Assembly: GCA_037127255.1 (NCBI GenBank)
Contig: JBANSL010000020.1
Location: forward strand, 58,663,598-58,727,597
Length of the DNA stretch: 64,000 nt
Source: Persicaria tinctoria
Taxonomy: Eukaryota > Streptophyta > Magnoliopsida > Caryophyllales > Polygonaceae
Direction: 5' to 3'
Positions 36,510 through 48,897 of the stretch are shown here, piece by piece. The position numbers and the translations under genes are program-made. Each line of letters begins with the position of its first letter. Within the stretch, counting starts at the first letter, position 1. The notes under the pieces are model-generated. The model searched no databases. It saw nothing but the letters and a program-made list of their open reading frames with translations, and was not told the DNA's origin.

Positions 36510-37805
36510 ACCTCGGTTTTAAAACATAATTCATTTTACTTAAAGAATATATTTTATAGAGTTTTTAACTCATTAAAAAACCTGTCAAAAAATATAACGA
36601 CCTACTGTATATTTTAAGACAGATGGAGTATCATCTATCCCGGCCAGGATAAGTTATGTAAGAAAATCATAAAAAAAAAAAAAAAAAATCCTAGAAATAA
36701 TTTCAAAAGATGACATAATGTAGTAATCCTTGTATCCATTCCCAATGAAGTGACCTCTTTTTCATCCTCTTCGAAGTCAACAAGGATGCAATGAAAACGA
36801 GGCCCAGTTCCTTGAAAATAGAGGAAGTGGTTACTTCAGCTGTCTTCGCATTTTATGTTGGCCTGTTTGTACTTTACGAATCCATCCAGCAAGGGAACTC
36901 ATTCGTTCACACTTGGCTTCTTCTCACAAATATGCAATGCTGGATTCTATCTACTCCTCCGGAGTCCCTGTTTGTCTGCCACCGGTGATTTTTCCTGGAA
37001 GGTATTTTTTTGCTTGCCAGGAAAAGAGTCCTGATTCCATGGCAAGATCTATTTTTTGTTCCTAATACTCAAGTATGCGCAATTACTCTATCGAGATCAC
37101 GAACTTCCGTTCTCAGATTGTGTATGTTCTAATGAGAATCGACGGAGTACATGTTTCTTTATTTATAGCTGCTGATAATGCTGTCATAAAAACAGCCAAA
37201 TAAGTCCCTAGCCGATAATACCATCGTCTGTATCAGGCTTAACCTGATCTCCAACTTATTGTGACCTGGTCATTTCCAGGAATCCCGAGCTTGAATTCGA
37301 TAACACACTGCAATGGAGGCTCGGCCAGGAGAACAGACAAACTTTATACAATATTGTCCTGCAATTTACAACTTATCTACTAAAACCAACAAACACCAGG
37401 TTCAGATGGAACCAAAATCTCAAAATTAAATATGAAGAAAATATCAATTAGCCTTTTTATTTTAAAGTTGCATTGTTCAAATATGACAGAACATGAAGGA
37501 ACAATTCTAATTCTACAATAATCCACCTTTAATAAACAAATCCATTTTTTATACTACCCCAATTTATTATATTGTTGAAATCTTTATAAAATAATGACCT
37601 AGTAGATCAAGTGTACACTCACAGGAGGAAGTCCCAAATATCCAATGGCATTGTTGCCCAGCAAAATAGTTGCCCGCAAATGAGCGAGCTGTAGCCTATT
37701 GCAGTTTCTTCATCGGCTTCAGAAGGCCGTTCTCTTGATTGTCTCCGTGAAAGCAATGATACACGAGAGTCAAGACATGTACCTGACTGAGTATTATCTT
37801 CAGTG
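36510..37805. other. Intergenic, PTH 3' flank and an eroded MITE
   Basis: Around 36510-36632 a tacctcggttttaaaac..gacagatggagta pair suggests an eroded Stowaway MITE. The open frame at 36791-36988 (plus) is short and unsupported. The last 200 bases before 37806 are probably 3' UTR of the peptidyl-tRNA hydrolase gene. Confidence 0.4.
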
Positions 37806-40800
37806 TCAAGCAAGCTGCTCAAATGGCTTGCTACTGTTCACGAATGTTGCACTTTTATTCATCCCTTCAAGCAAAATAATGCGGACTGCTTCCAATCCGA
37901 TTTGGAAGGCGAAATCCAACTGTACAGAATGTAGAAGTTGGTTAATCAGAGTAGTCCATTTTATGCAGTATTAGTGTAGTTTTTTACAGATTCTAGAGCC
38001 AATGAAGTTACTGCTGTGGTTTGAAGCATGATTCATCTGATAAATTTAAGACATGAACAAGAGTCTGGAGCACAAAATTTGTTTTAGAGGCATCAAATTC
38101 CTGATCCAGTGGTTAAGATGTCAATTTGTGCTAAGTTTCATGTAATTTTAAAATCATTTCAACAATAAGGAAAAAAGAAGACGAGGAAGATACTAAATAC
38201 TATACTACCTCCGTTCAGAAATAAGTGACGTTTGACTTTTTGGCACGTTTTTTAAAGAGTTAAAAATTATATAAAATATAAAGTTTATAATTGGTTTTTT
38301 TTCATAATTTTATATATATTAGTTATAAGTTTAAAATTATTTAAAAAAAATAATAAAAAAGTTAATATTTTATACAGTTTTTAGTTTCTTAAAAAACGTG
38401 TCGAAAAGTCAAACGACACTTATTAATGAACGGAGGGAGTATTAAATACCTCTTGACGTTCATCCCTATTAAAAGGACGGAGAACATAATTGACAGCATC
38501 CATCTTCCCAGGAGGCCGGCCAATTCCTAGAGTACAGTCGATATATCAGGGCACAATAAACACAAACATGTACAAAGATCATCCCAAATACAAGGAGGGT
38601 ATGGACACAAATATTTGTGTTTTTTTACAAGCCGTACCTATTCTCAGACGTGGAAAATCACGGCTCCCCTTAAAGTGATCAATGATATTTCGCATCCTAC
38701 ATTATCAAGAAAAACTGTTTATACATACTGAATCTAAGAGGACATTCTTAGTGCTAAGATATATGTTACTCATAAGCATAACGATGACTGGACGCCTAAT
38801 GTTAAAAGATAAGTTCCCATTCAAACGGAATCAATTGAAGCATTAGGAAGTAAATTTTGGTTAGAAACACTATCGTCCAATTAGTAACTATGATAAAAGA
38901 TACTCTCCAAAATAAATTTTAGTCCCAGAAGTAGATTATGCTTAGAGCGAGGTTAAAGATTTTAATGTTATCTACCCATTATGTCCCCCATGTCCACCTT
39001 TGGGCAAAAGCCGCAGTTTTGCAAAAGGAAGATCCATATCATCATATATCTGCGCCCAAAAGAAGAAAACATGAATAAAAACCAAGTCTGGATGTTCAAC
39101 ACACTGAATCATAAAGTTCCAGGAAAATTTAGGATATGCTTTTACCACAAGCACTTGCTGCAGAGGGATCTTGTAATATGACACTATTTGGCCAACCTTG
39201 GAAAACAACAAGCAAAGGATGCATGAATAAACACACAGATATTAGGACATAACAATGAACTGTTTCCATTGAATGTATTTGGGAGATTACTTACAGACTC
39301 ACCACTAGCATTCATATAGGTTTGAGGCTTCGCAAGAATAACAGGAACATTTCCAATAAATCCTGAAAAAGCATCGAAATGAGCACTTGAGCAGGGTGGT
39401 ATATATGCCTATCAATGTTTCCTTGGAAAAAGTTTCACAGTTCAAAAGTAGTAATACGACGGGAAACAAAAAAGAGAAGGATTCTGCAAAATGTTCATTA
39501 TGAACTACCAGATATTTTTTGCAAATATATTTTCGTTTGATTTTTTATTAAAAAAAAAAAAAATTCCGTACTAAATAAAAATCCATTGGCATATTTTGCC
39601 ACCACTAAATCAAGAGAGGTTATTATTCATTCAGTGGACCACAAGTTCTTCTAGTTCTAGAAAGTTGATTTAGCATATATGCACAATAGTTAAGTTAGGA
39701 TTATCTGTGCCATTCATTGGCCAAACCACAACATTAGTAGCTAGTTCCACCTGCACTCCCTATACTTCAACTCAGTATCCATTTCAGGTAATAGCATTAA
39801 CAGGGCTGCTCCTGGGCCAGAAATTCATATATTAGCAACTACAAACAGTTGGAAAATAAAGATTCAAACCTTTCCCAAAAAGAGCTCTAAAGGAAACACT
39901 GCTTACTGCAATTCCTTCAGCTTCAGCTATTGAGTCTACCATCTCAAATCCCACCTACAGATAACATGACCAAATCAATAATTATCCAGAAATACAGGAT
40001 TAACCAAATCCAGGAATCTATATGACAGAACAGTGCGACTATGAGCAAGTTGCATCATTTATCCTAGGATTGGAAACACGACATGAAACATATATTACGG
40101 TCAAGAGCAATGCAGATTTCCATGTATTACGGTCAAGAGCAATGCAGATTTCCATGTTAGAGAATATCTCCCAGGATCCAAAAACAAAATATATGAAAAA
40201 TCCCATTCAGCTTGTCCAAAGACCGCATCAAGCATACTACCTCTTGAAATACTGAAGCTTTTTAAATCATGGAGATCACTGTATCAAAGTCCGCAAGCTC
40301 AGGGAAAAACGATATCCATTATAATAAACAATCCCATAACAAAAAGAAAAGCTTATCAAAACTAGAACTTCATGAAATGCTGCAATTACTTCTACAAATC
40401 CTAATGCAGTTGCTTTCAAGTTTCATCCATCGTCCTCTCAGCCGATAAAATATTGACTAATTGAATACTAGCTAGTGAAACCCTCGTCTCTCAATCACTC
40501 CAAACCCAACAAGAAAAGGAAATTAAAACTCAGGAACGGCTGTTAAGCTGTAAACTGAATCAGAAATCAACCAACTTCAAGCAAAGCAACAGAGCAAACA
40601 AGCAATTGAGAGAGGGAAAGCGTACATTATGACGAGTACCGTTATACTTTTTGCCGGGATTGCCGAGTCCAACGATGAGCCAAGGCTTTGGCTTGGGGGA
40701 GACAGCACCGGGAAGCGAAGTCGTAGCTCCTGGGGAACGAGAAACATCCGAATTGTCCATGGAAGATGAGGAGAAGCAAGCGAAATTGGATGCCCTCTTT

Positions 40801-40928
40801 TGAAGGAAGAAAGGGGATAGTTTTAAGGTTTTGAAGGGTCGCGGAGGAGAGAAAATCCGAGAAAAGCAAGCCCGCGGATTGAGAGCGGCCGAGAATGAGG
40901 AAGAGAACGAAGTAACGGCTGAATTCAT
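37806..40928 (-). CDS. Peptidyl-tRNA hydrolase (bacterial-type PTH1), organelle-targeted
   Basis: It releases peptides from stalled peptidyl-tRNA so that the tRNA can be reused. Eight exons: 40928-40626, 39954-39870, 39362-39295, 39196-39146, 39049-38976, 38696-38638, 38526-38450 and 37919-37806. They total 831 nt, or 276 residues, all in frame. Family motifs are GLGNPG (Asn90), TRHN (His100, the catalytic base position), QTYMN (Asn147), DDMDLP (Asp172), GGHGGHNG (Asn193) and FPRLRIGIGRPPG. The known catalytic and binding residues are all present, so it is an active hydrolase rather than a CRS2-type splicing factor that has lost them. The first 80 residues are Ser/Arg-rich with few acids, as in a chloroplast or mitochondrial transit peptide. 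A MITE in intron 7 begins 8 bp from its donor. Confidence 0.92.
38205..38439. mobile_element. Stowaway MITE beside a splice donor in the PTH gene
   Basis: The ends are CTACCTCCGTTCAGAAATAA and the complement, CGGAGGGAG at the right. TA flanks lie at 38203-38204 and 38440-38441. It is 235 bp with arms matching for most of their length. It lies in PTH intron 7; the donor GT is at 38449-38448, so only eight intron bases separate the donor from the MITE's TA. Confidence 0.85.
40093..40156. repeat. Perfect 32-bp tandem duplication in PTH intron 1
   Basis: The unit starting tattacggtcaagagcaatg occurs at 40093 and again at 40125 without mismatch, so the event is recent. It is intronic and has no evident effect. 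Confidence 0.9.
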
Positions 40929-41111
40929 AATCCACGGATTTCAGTTTCCTTGGCACAAAAGGAATTCCACCAAATTCAACGAGCGTCGAAACTTCAAAGA
41001 TGGAACCCAGAAAGGTGATACGGAAGACCAAGCAAAGGAAAAACAACAATAAAATACTTCATTTCTAACAATTACGTACCATAAATTACAAAAATTAGTC
41101 CAAAAGTTTTT

Positions 41112-41510
41112 GTTTTTTTTTTATTAGGAAATAATTCGAGAGCCCGACATACTTGACAACTCGAGAGGCCGACGAAGTTGGCAGACGGTGAACATATATA
41201 AAAAGGTGCAACAACTACAAAGAGGGAGGCGTAATCTCGGACGAGCAAGCGAGCCAAATCCGTACACGCTGGAGACAATGTAGACTAAAATCCAGTGCCA
41301 AGCATCCCCAGGCGGCGACACCGTTGGCCAGCGGTAAATCAGAAGCCAGTCCCGTGGGCAGTGAAGACGATCCTCCACGGAAATAGTCTAACGCGGAGTC
41401 GCCTCGATACATACCACCACGACCCCAGCTAATCCCGACACCGGTTGCCAGAGCTCCAGCACGGAAGAGGAACGCCAAGCAACAGGGATGTCAATCAAGA
41501 ACCAACCTTG
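41112..41510 (-). mobile_element. 5'-truncated LINE 3' end
   Basis: A T run (41112-41122) followed by attaggaaataattcgag and a ctcgagaggccgacgaagttggcagacgg segment matches the 3' end of the insertion at 2598-4933 (2610-2690). It lies on the minus strand. No coding part remains. A second T run followed by attaggaaaaaaattagatgg at 41527-41560 may be a further short tail. Confidence 0.6.
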
Positions 41511-42417
41511 AAAAATAGCATCAATTATTTTATTTTTTTTATTAGGAAAAAAATTAGATGGCGACACTAGAGGTCTCCGTTTGGCAAAAAAAAAAACTCA
41601 TCAACTAGTTTATTGGACCTTTTGATTTTGATATTATATAGTTGTAAATTAAAAAAAAATATAAGATTTTAGTTAAATTAACTTTTGAAATGAAGTTTTT
41701 CAACGGCTACTCACCGAAGTTTTTCGGAGCTTATAATTTTCTATTCACAGCTATATAATGTGGGAGGGTCACACATTCAAGCACATCAATCATTCATTAG
41801 CTAAAACCGAGCACTCACGTCACGATTAATAGAGTTTCATCCTAAAGCCAATTAACAATAGAAATAGTAGTCCACCGGCTTATATATCATATTTGAATTC
41901 TAATGCACATTACAACAATACTATACATGTCAAATCCACATGTACCTATATAATATTTTCTCGACCAAAAAAAAACCATGTATCTATATTTTTACACATA
42001 CAACATAACATAAGTTTATATAGTGACTGAATCTTGTTAATTAACAACAAACTGAGGGATTCAAACAAAGTATTAAAGGCGCGTAATTAATTCGATTTCT
42101 CTTCTGTACACTTTATATGATCATAAAAATCAAAGCTTATGATCGAGTATTCGAGTGGCAAAACATGATTCAGTAAGTTCCTATACCAAAAAACGAACGA
42201 TGCCTAACTATATAAAGCCGGTAAGTAAAGCTTCAACTCAACTAGCTTCATTTCTTCGGCAATAGATTATAGATGGAATTGATAACCAAACGAACGTACG
42301 GTACAGTTACGAAACATCGAGAAGCGAAAACAGAGGATTGAAGGTGATGACTCCGCCGCCAGAGGTGCCAATGGCACCCCTTCTAAACGAAATGAACCGA
42401 TGGTACTTGCAACTGTT
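41511..42417. other. Intergenic between PTH and the QWRF gene
   Basis: AT-rich. The part from about 42250 to 42417 is GC-richer and is probably 3' UTR of the QWRF-family gene. Nothing else recognised. Confidence 0.45.
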
Positions 42418-43789
42418 CTAGCTTTCCCACACCTCCTCCCCCGCTTGCATCACATTCGCTCTTAAGCTCGTCTCTTCCGCCTATTCAACATCCACCCTAT
42501 CTTCAATCACTGCACTTTTCATCATATGTATGTATATATGTATGTATGTAACTACTAGCCAGGTACCTCTAGTGACACGATCACGGAGATTGCTTTGTCT
42601 AGTTCTTGGAAGCACTTATCGTGTTCTCCCATCACGCCTACTAGTTCTGTTAGAATGTAACATGTCTCCTCCGCCTATCATTGATCACAAATATAGACAT
42701 ATTACAACTCAGAGATCGACGACGAAGCTATATGTATACGTGTTCGTACCTGGGAAAGGAAGGTGGTGATGTTCATCTCAACGTCTTGCAGGACTTCCAT
42801 GGCCGAACACATGGCCTCGTACAAGTCTATTATATCGACCTTGGCACCATGGACTAAAGGAAGCTTCATGGAGAAGGCAGTCAACTTCCTAGCGACACGA
42901 CCGATGGCTTCGGTGTTTCTCTTATCGACGACTTCCCATTCGTAGAGGAGTTGAAGCTGAGGGCATACTATCCCTAGTAGCTTGATCTTTAGCCTCAGCC
43001 GTTCCACTCTGCTTCGCTTCTCCGCGATCGAGTTCCTCATCTTGCACACTTTTATCCACACTGCAAACAATTTCGCCTGCAATTCACATTGAGTTTTGAT
43101 CATTTAAGCCCAGCACATAAGCACGACGGAATGGAAGGAGGAACCACCTCCGTCTTTTTCTTGATGGTTTGGAGGGATGCCTCGGACTTGGCATTGGCGA
43201 ACCGCCATTGGAGGAGGCTGTTGTGCATCATACGGTACTGATGGAAGCCTTCCTCCTCCTCCGGCGACGTCTTCTTCTGCCTCTGGAAGTACTTCAATAC
43301 GCTGCTGCTAAGACTTCTCCCCTTCGACGACGAGGTATCGAGGCTGGACGACGGCGAGGGCGAAGAAGGCGAAGACGGAGGCAGCGGAAATGGCCGTCCA
43401 GGGGACAATGCCCATGCAGAGGGGGAGCCGGTACCGGTCAACGTTGACCTAGCCCTTCTTAGGGAGAGGTTATGGGGGCTGCTAATAGAGGGCAAGAGTT
43501 TTGATGATTCCTTTACTCTCACTAATCTAGGGGTGGTGGTGGCGGTGGAGGAGGCGGAGGTTCTGAGCTTGACGGTGGATCTCGACCGATCGACGGACGG
43601 TCGAGGGGACGAGGTGGCGGACCTCGAGGGACGGGTGACGGATAGGCGAGGGGACGACTGAGGGGTGAGGGAACGACGTCGAGAGTCAGGGAGGGAGGTG
43701 GCGGAGTCGCCACTCGCGGTACGGGGAAGACGGGGAGATCGGGGGACGGTGGCGGCCGGGGAGCGGCGGTAGGGCTTGTTGGGTTCCAT
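42418..43789 (-). CDS. QWRF motif-containing protein (DUF566 family, QWRF7-like)
   Basis: This family includes microtubule-associated proteins such as ENDOSPERM DEFECTIVE 1. Four exons: 43789-43148, 43076-42750, 42674-42567 and 42480-42418. They total 1140 nt, or 379 residues, with every intron in phase 0. The N-terminal half (residues 1-180) is Ser/Pro/Arg-rich, basic and disordered, suited to microtubule binding. The signature is LLQWRFANAKSEA, with QWRF at 194-197. It is followed by a helical region (LFAVWIKVCKMRNSIAEKR, RLRLKIKLLGIVCPQL, YEWEVVDKRN, AIGRVARKLTAFSMKLPL). Exon 4 encodes an AEETSLRANVMQ tail fitting the conserved C-terminus. If intron 3 is not removed, the protein ends three residues later, at 42555. 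The start context is strong (caccATGG). Confidence 0.87.
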
Positions 43790-44070
43790 GGTGGGGTGTT
43801 AGTGTGGTTGGTGGGAGGGGATAGTATTGTAGGAAGAGTTGAGGGAAGTATGAAGAGGAGTGGTAGTCTAGTCATGATAGTAGGGGAGAAACATTAAGGG
43901 ACCTAAAGGGGAGAGTTGAGAGCACGTTGTAAGAATGTAAAGGATTGTAAATATGTAATGTGGCTCACACGCTTTGGTTCAACTTACCTATATCTCACAT
44001 ATATAGATAGTGTCAAGGTTCCCCACTAAGTGCACCCAACTTACAAATGAATTCATCTATCATCCATGTG

Positions 44071-44430
44071 TAGGGGTGTTATAACTGTCTATGTTCAAAC
44101 TTGATTCATTTGTTAAATGAGTTTGAGTTGAGCCGAGCTCAAATTTTAAACGAGTTTTTTTTTTTTATCAAGCTTGGCTTGTTTAGAAAATGAACGAGCT
44201 CGAGCCGGACTTTTTTCAAACTTTAAGCAGTTCTACTTGGACACTTGGTTATAACATATTAATTTAATTGAAATTTTATAAATTTCATAAAATTCGAGTT
44301 ATTCGAGCTTTAATCGAACGGTCCGAACTTTCAACCGAGTTTAAAATCATGGTCAGGCTCAGCGTATTTAGGTAAATAAACGACCTCAACTCGAGTTTTT
44401 GTCAAGTCGAGCTCGAGCTGAACAATCCTA
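44071..44430. mobile_element. Non-autonomous hAT element, TAGGGGTGTT family
   Basis: It starts TAGGGGTGTT and ends AACAATCCTA, flanked by the exact 8-bp repeat tccatgtg at 44063-44070 and 44431-44438. Interior GAGCTCGAGC and TTCGAGTT motifs recur in opposite orientations near both ends. No ORF. It lies upstream of the QWRF gene. Confidence 0.8.
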
Positions 44431-44438
44431 TCCATGTG

Positions 44439-45114
44439 TGGCTACAAAATATATCGACTAGAATCATAGTGAAAAAGGCATATCGATGTAATTTCTAAGT
44501 TCCGCAAAACATGAAACATGTTAAGTATTTTGAATTTTAATTTACAAAAATATCATTGTAATAATTAGAAGATTATTGATTGTAATTTTTAATAAAGTAA
44601 AAAAAAAATACAATAAATGAGTATAAAATAATATATTTTTTAATTTTAAAAAATCGAAGATAAAATAGCGTGTTTTTACGAACGAATTGGATTATTGTAA
44701 ATAGTGTTAAAGTCGGCTGGGCCCGGTGGGGTCAAGACAAGCTGGAGGGAGATCGTGTGTGCGGATCTACCTACATGAAACTCGAACAACACATAAACCC
44801 TTCAACCTTATATGTTGTTCAATCATTCTCTATATTATCGATGTAGGACAATCACGTTCCAACAAATAGACATGAATGTTTAACTCATGTGAATACATTC
44901 CCGATCCTATTATGATCGTTTGATTACTTTGATTCGGATTGAATTCATGTGGCCATACCAAGTAAGCCCAAACTTACGTGGACTATCCAATTTGCTTTGG
45001 ACAAGTCCAGCTCCAACCTATTGAGGCGTAGCGAACGGGTTATAAATAAATGAGGCCCAGTTTCTCACCAAAAAAAAAATAAATGAGGCCCAGTCAAGCA
45101 TAAATTTAGAAATA
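44439..45114. other. Intergenic, no feature recognised
   Basis: No gene or complete repeat is seen between the hAT element and the copia element. Confidence 0.4.
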
Positions 45115-45119
45115 AATGA

Positions 45120-45341
45120 TGCTTGAATCACTCAAGATTCAAGAACACTCAGATTCAAGGAAAAGGAGAAAAACTAACCTCTCAAATTATAGAATTTGAT
45201 TATGTCGAAAAAAAAAACAGATTGCAAAGAGGCCAAACACCTCTATTTAAGTCTGTTACAAGGAAGGGGGAGTTCTAACTGCCTACCCTCTTATTCTCCT
45301 AATTACAGAAAATAACCCACATTTCTCAAAACCTTACAACA
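45120..45341 (-). repeat. 3' LTR of the copia element
   Basis: 222 bp, from TGCTTGAATC to CTTACAACA on the plus strand. The purine-rich tract that primes second-strand synthesis is next to it (plus strand ctcctcctc at 45342-45350). Confidence 0.9.
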
Positions 45342-45348
45342 CTCCTCC

Positions 45349-48300
45349 TCAAGTTGAAGTTGCAAATTGATTTGTAACTCCCAACTTGCTAAGTGTTTTG
45401 TCATATATGTCACTGCACACAGTTTTGGTGAAAATGTCTACAGGTTGCTCTTTTGTTGATATGTAACCAAGAGCAACTTCCTTCCTTAGGACCTTGTTCC
45501 TCACAAGGCGACAATCTCCTTCAATATGCTTTGTTCTCTCGTGGAACACTGGATTTTTTGCTATGTGTAGAGCAGATTGATTGTCACAAAACATCTTGAC
45601 ACAGTCTATCATTACTCCCAGATCCTTCAGCAACTTCACTAACCAAGTAATTTCACAATAGGTCATAGCCATTGCTTTGTACTCTGCTTCAGCTGTAGAC
45701 ATGGCTACATATGACTGTTTCTTTGACCACCAGGAGATTAGAGAAGGCCCTAACATTTTACAGAAACATGTAAGTGATTTTCTGGTCATGGGGCAACTTT
45801 GCCGGTCAGCATCACAAAAGGCTCTCAGTTCCAGATCTTTACTCTTGGCCAGTAGCAATCCTTAACCAGGAGCATTTTTCAAGTATCTTAACACATGTTT
45901 TGCTGCTATCCAGTGATTATCAGTAGGTGTATGCATGTACTGCATAGCAAATATCAGGCCTAGTAATGGTTAGATATATCAATCTACCCACTAATCTTCT
46001 GTAAGCTATGGGATTCACATTTGATCTGCTTCCCTTCATATCCAATTTCACCTTTGGATCCAGGGGGTAGCAACTGGTTTAGCATCTGTCATACCAGTTT
46101 CTTTTAGAACTTCAAGTGCATACTTTCTCTGGTTTAGATAAAATCCTTGCTCAGTTCTATCCACTTCAATTCCTAGAAAATACCTAAGCTCTCCCTTACA
46201 ACTTGAGAAAAATTGGCAAACCATTGTCTTGGTGCCTGTTTTAATCCATATAAGGATTTTCTCAGTTTGCAGACTTCACCTGCTCTTTTATTCTTGATAG
46301 TGTTGCTCTCATAATACCTCTCCTCATGTGAGCAATGCTGGAATTTCTTTAGATGGTCATAGGTAGGAGGCAGCTCCATGAATACCTCCTCCTCAAGTTC
46401 ACCATGGAGGAAGGCATTTATCACATCCATTTGTGAGACATGTCAGTCCTTAGCAGCTGCTAGTGTGAGTAGAGTTCTCACTGAAATCATCCTGGACACT
46501 GGAGCAAATGTCTCACTATAGTCAATCCCTTCAACTTGGGAGAAACCTCTTGCAACAAGACGAGCCTTATACCTATCCAGAGTTCCATCAGCCTTATATT
46601 TCAGTTTGAACAGCCATTTGCAAGTGACTACTGACTGATCACTAGGCCTTGGTACAATGTCCCATGTTCCAGTTGATTCAAGAGCATTTAATTCAGTTAG
46701 CATGGCTTTACACCATTCAGGTTTGTGTAAGGCCTCAGCTGCTGATGTTGGCTCAGATAGGGGTGCCATATTGGAAATAAAGGCTTTGTATGATGGTGAA
46801 CATAGGGAATAAGAAATACATGAAGATATAAGGTAAGGAGAAGTAAACCTGCTAGTTGAGAGTGTAGCCTTAGTATCAACATTGGAGGTACTGCATACAA
46901 AGTCTTTGAGCCAATATGGAGTAGAGTGAGTCCTTGTTGATTTTCGAAGAGATGGTTCAGGTATAGGTGGTTCAGGTGAGATCTCAGTAGGAATCTCATC
47001 AAACAAAGGAGGTACAGGTGAGGGTGAGTAATCAGCTAAGGACTCAAAAGGTGAGAGAGGGTTGAGAGATGGGGACTGTGGTGGGATATGGGGTTCAATA
47101 GGCTCAAACAATGGGGAATAAGGTGAGAGGTAATCATCAGAATAGAGATGAGAGTCTGGTGATGATATGGCAGGCATAAAAGGCTTGGCATGAAGAGGTT
47201 GATCAGTGGCAAAAGGAAATTGATTTTCAAGAAAAGTAACATCTCTTCTGACACAACATTTTTGAGATTTTAAATTGTAGACCTTATATCCCTTGAACCC
47301 AAAAGGATATCCTAAGAAAACACAGGGATCAGCACGAGCATCAAATTTCTTTCTGTTACTCCCAAGAGTGGAGATGTAACACAGACACCCAAAAACTCTA
47401 AGTGTAGAGTAGTCAGGTGATTGGTGAAATAGAGTTTCATAAGGTGATATATGATTAAGAAGTGGGGTAGGTAGTCTGTTTATGAGGTATGTAGCTGTGA
47501 GGATGCAATCTCCCCAAAATCTGAGAGGTAGAGAGGCATGAAATCGAAGTGCTCGTGCAGTATCAAGTATGTATCTATGCTTTCTCCCAACTCTCCTATT
47601 TTGTTGGGGTGTAGCTGTGCAAGCACTCTCATGTATAATACCCTTTGTGTTTAGAAAGGATGAGACATCTGAATTGAAGAATTCAGTGCCTTGATCAGAA
47701 CGGATTCTTTTTGCTTTTGTATTGAATTGAGTCTCAATTCTGGTGATAAAAATTTGAAGAGAAGATGGTGTCTCAGTTTTAGACTTGAGAAGGATAGCCC
47801 ATACACTCCTACTTCTGTCATCTACAATGGTTAAGAAGTACTTATGGCCATTGTATGTTGGAGTTTCATAGGGTCCCCACAGATCACAATGTAAAAGCTC
47901 AAAATTATGTGCAGCAAGAGATGTACTAGAATTGAAACTTTTCCTTGTTTGTTTTGCCAAGGGACAAACAGTACAAGTAGTGCCAGACATATTATTGATT
48001 TCTTTTTGAATGTAAGGAACATAAAGAAGTTTGTTTGGTGGGGCATGCCCCAATCTAAGATGCCAGAGAGCACCTAGATCAGATTTACAACTTGAATGCT
48101 CAAGAAACAAAGGTAACTAAGGTGTTGTGTTTGCAGAGAAGGTAATGGCTAACAATTTCTTATTTTTTGGCTCATTGACAAGATAGTACAGTCCCCCAAT
48201 GTCTTTACCAACAGCTATCACTCTCGTCCTTGCATGGTCCTGGATAATACACAGGTTATCCCTAAAGTTAATATCACATTGGTACTCAAGGATGAGAGAG

Positions 48301-48743
48301 CTCACAGATAGGAGATTTAATTTGAAGCTAGGTATGTATAGAACATTGGATAAGGTCATTTGGGGTAAGATGACTGTACCTTTGTGAGTGATGGGGTTGG
48401 TACTGCCATCTAGAAAATGGATAATGGAAGGATGTGTAATAGGTGTTATTTGTGACAGAATAGATTGTTTGTGTGTCATATGGTGTGTGGCACCACTATC
48501 TATTATCCAAGCATCAGACAAGCCAGAGACATTACAACAAAAATGAAAGGTTGTACCTGCTATATGAACATCAGTGGTCTTCTCCTTAGGTTGGCTCATC
48601 AGTTGCAGGAGAGAAGCCATCAATTTCTGATTGTCATCAGACAGTCCTTGGAACAGCTTCAGATGGCCATCACTTGAGCCTTCAGTGGTGGCATTGGCTC
48701 TAAACTGTCCTTTCTTAATTTGGATCAACTGTGTATCTTGCAC
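45349..48743 (-). pseudogene. copia pol: protease, integrase, reverse transcriptase, RNase H (broken)
   Basis: The protease has the DSGATHHM active site near 48450. After a stop at 48117-48119 come the integrase zinc region (HLRLGHAP, then CTVCPLA) and core, with CDLWGPY and SDQGTEFF giving two catalytic acids. The third is changed: the block reads VGRKHR with Gly where Glu is expected. A stop at 46443-46445 interrupts the reverse transcriptase. The frame then passes from [11 protein letters not shown] (to 46223) into a YFLGIE block (about 46180) within about 40 bases, so the segment carrying the YVDD active site is missing and the frame shifts there. RNase H (CDADRQSC, STAEAEYKA, CDNQSA) closes the element. 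Confidence 0.88.
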
Positions 48744-48897
48744 CTCCTTATGGCTTGTACTTGCTCTTTGAGTGCCAAGATGGATAGCCTATCACCTCCC
48801 AACACTTATCAGCTGGGTAATTTCCATCACAGTGGTGACATCTCTTTCTTCTTGACTGCTCAGATGCATCCTTCTTTGAAGATTCAGAGTCTCTTTG

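Noticed and set aside
36791..36988. 65-codon plus-strand ORF with a hydrophobic segment
   Set aside because: Short, no recognisable family, no promoter or splice context.
40022..40255. 77-codon plus-strand ORF in PTH intron 1
   Set aside because: It includes a 32-bp tandem duplication, has no homology I recognise, and lies within an intron.
40642..41049. 135-codon minus-strand ORF overlapping PTH exon 1
   Set aside because: Different frame from the conserved GLGNPG..TRHN exon; a shadow.
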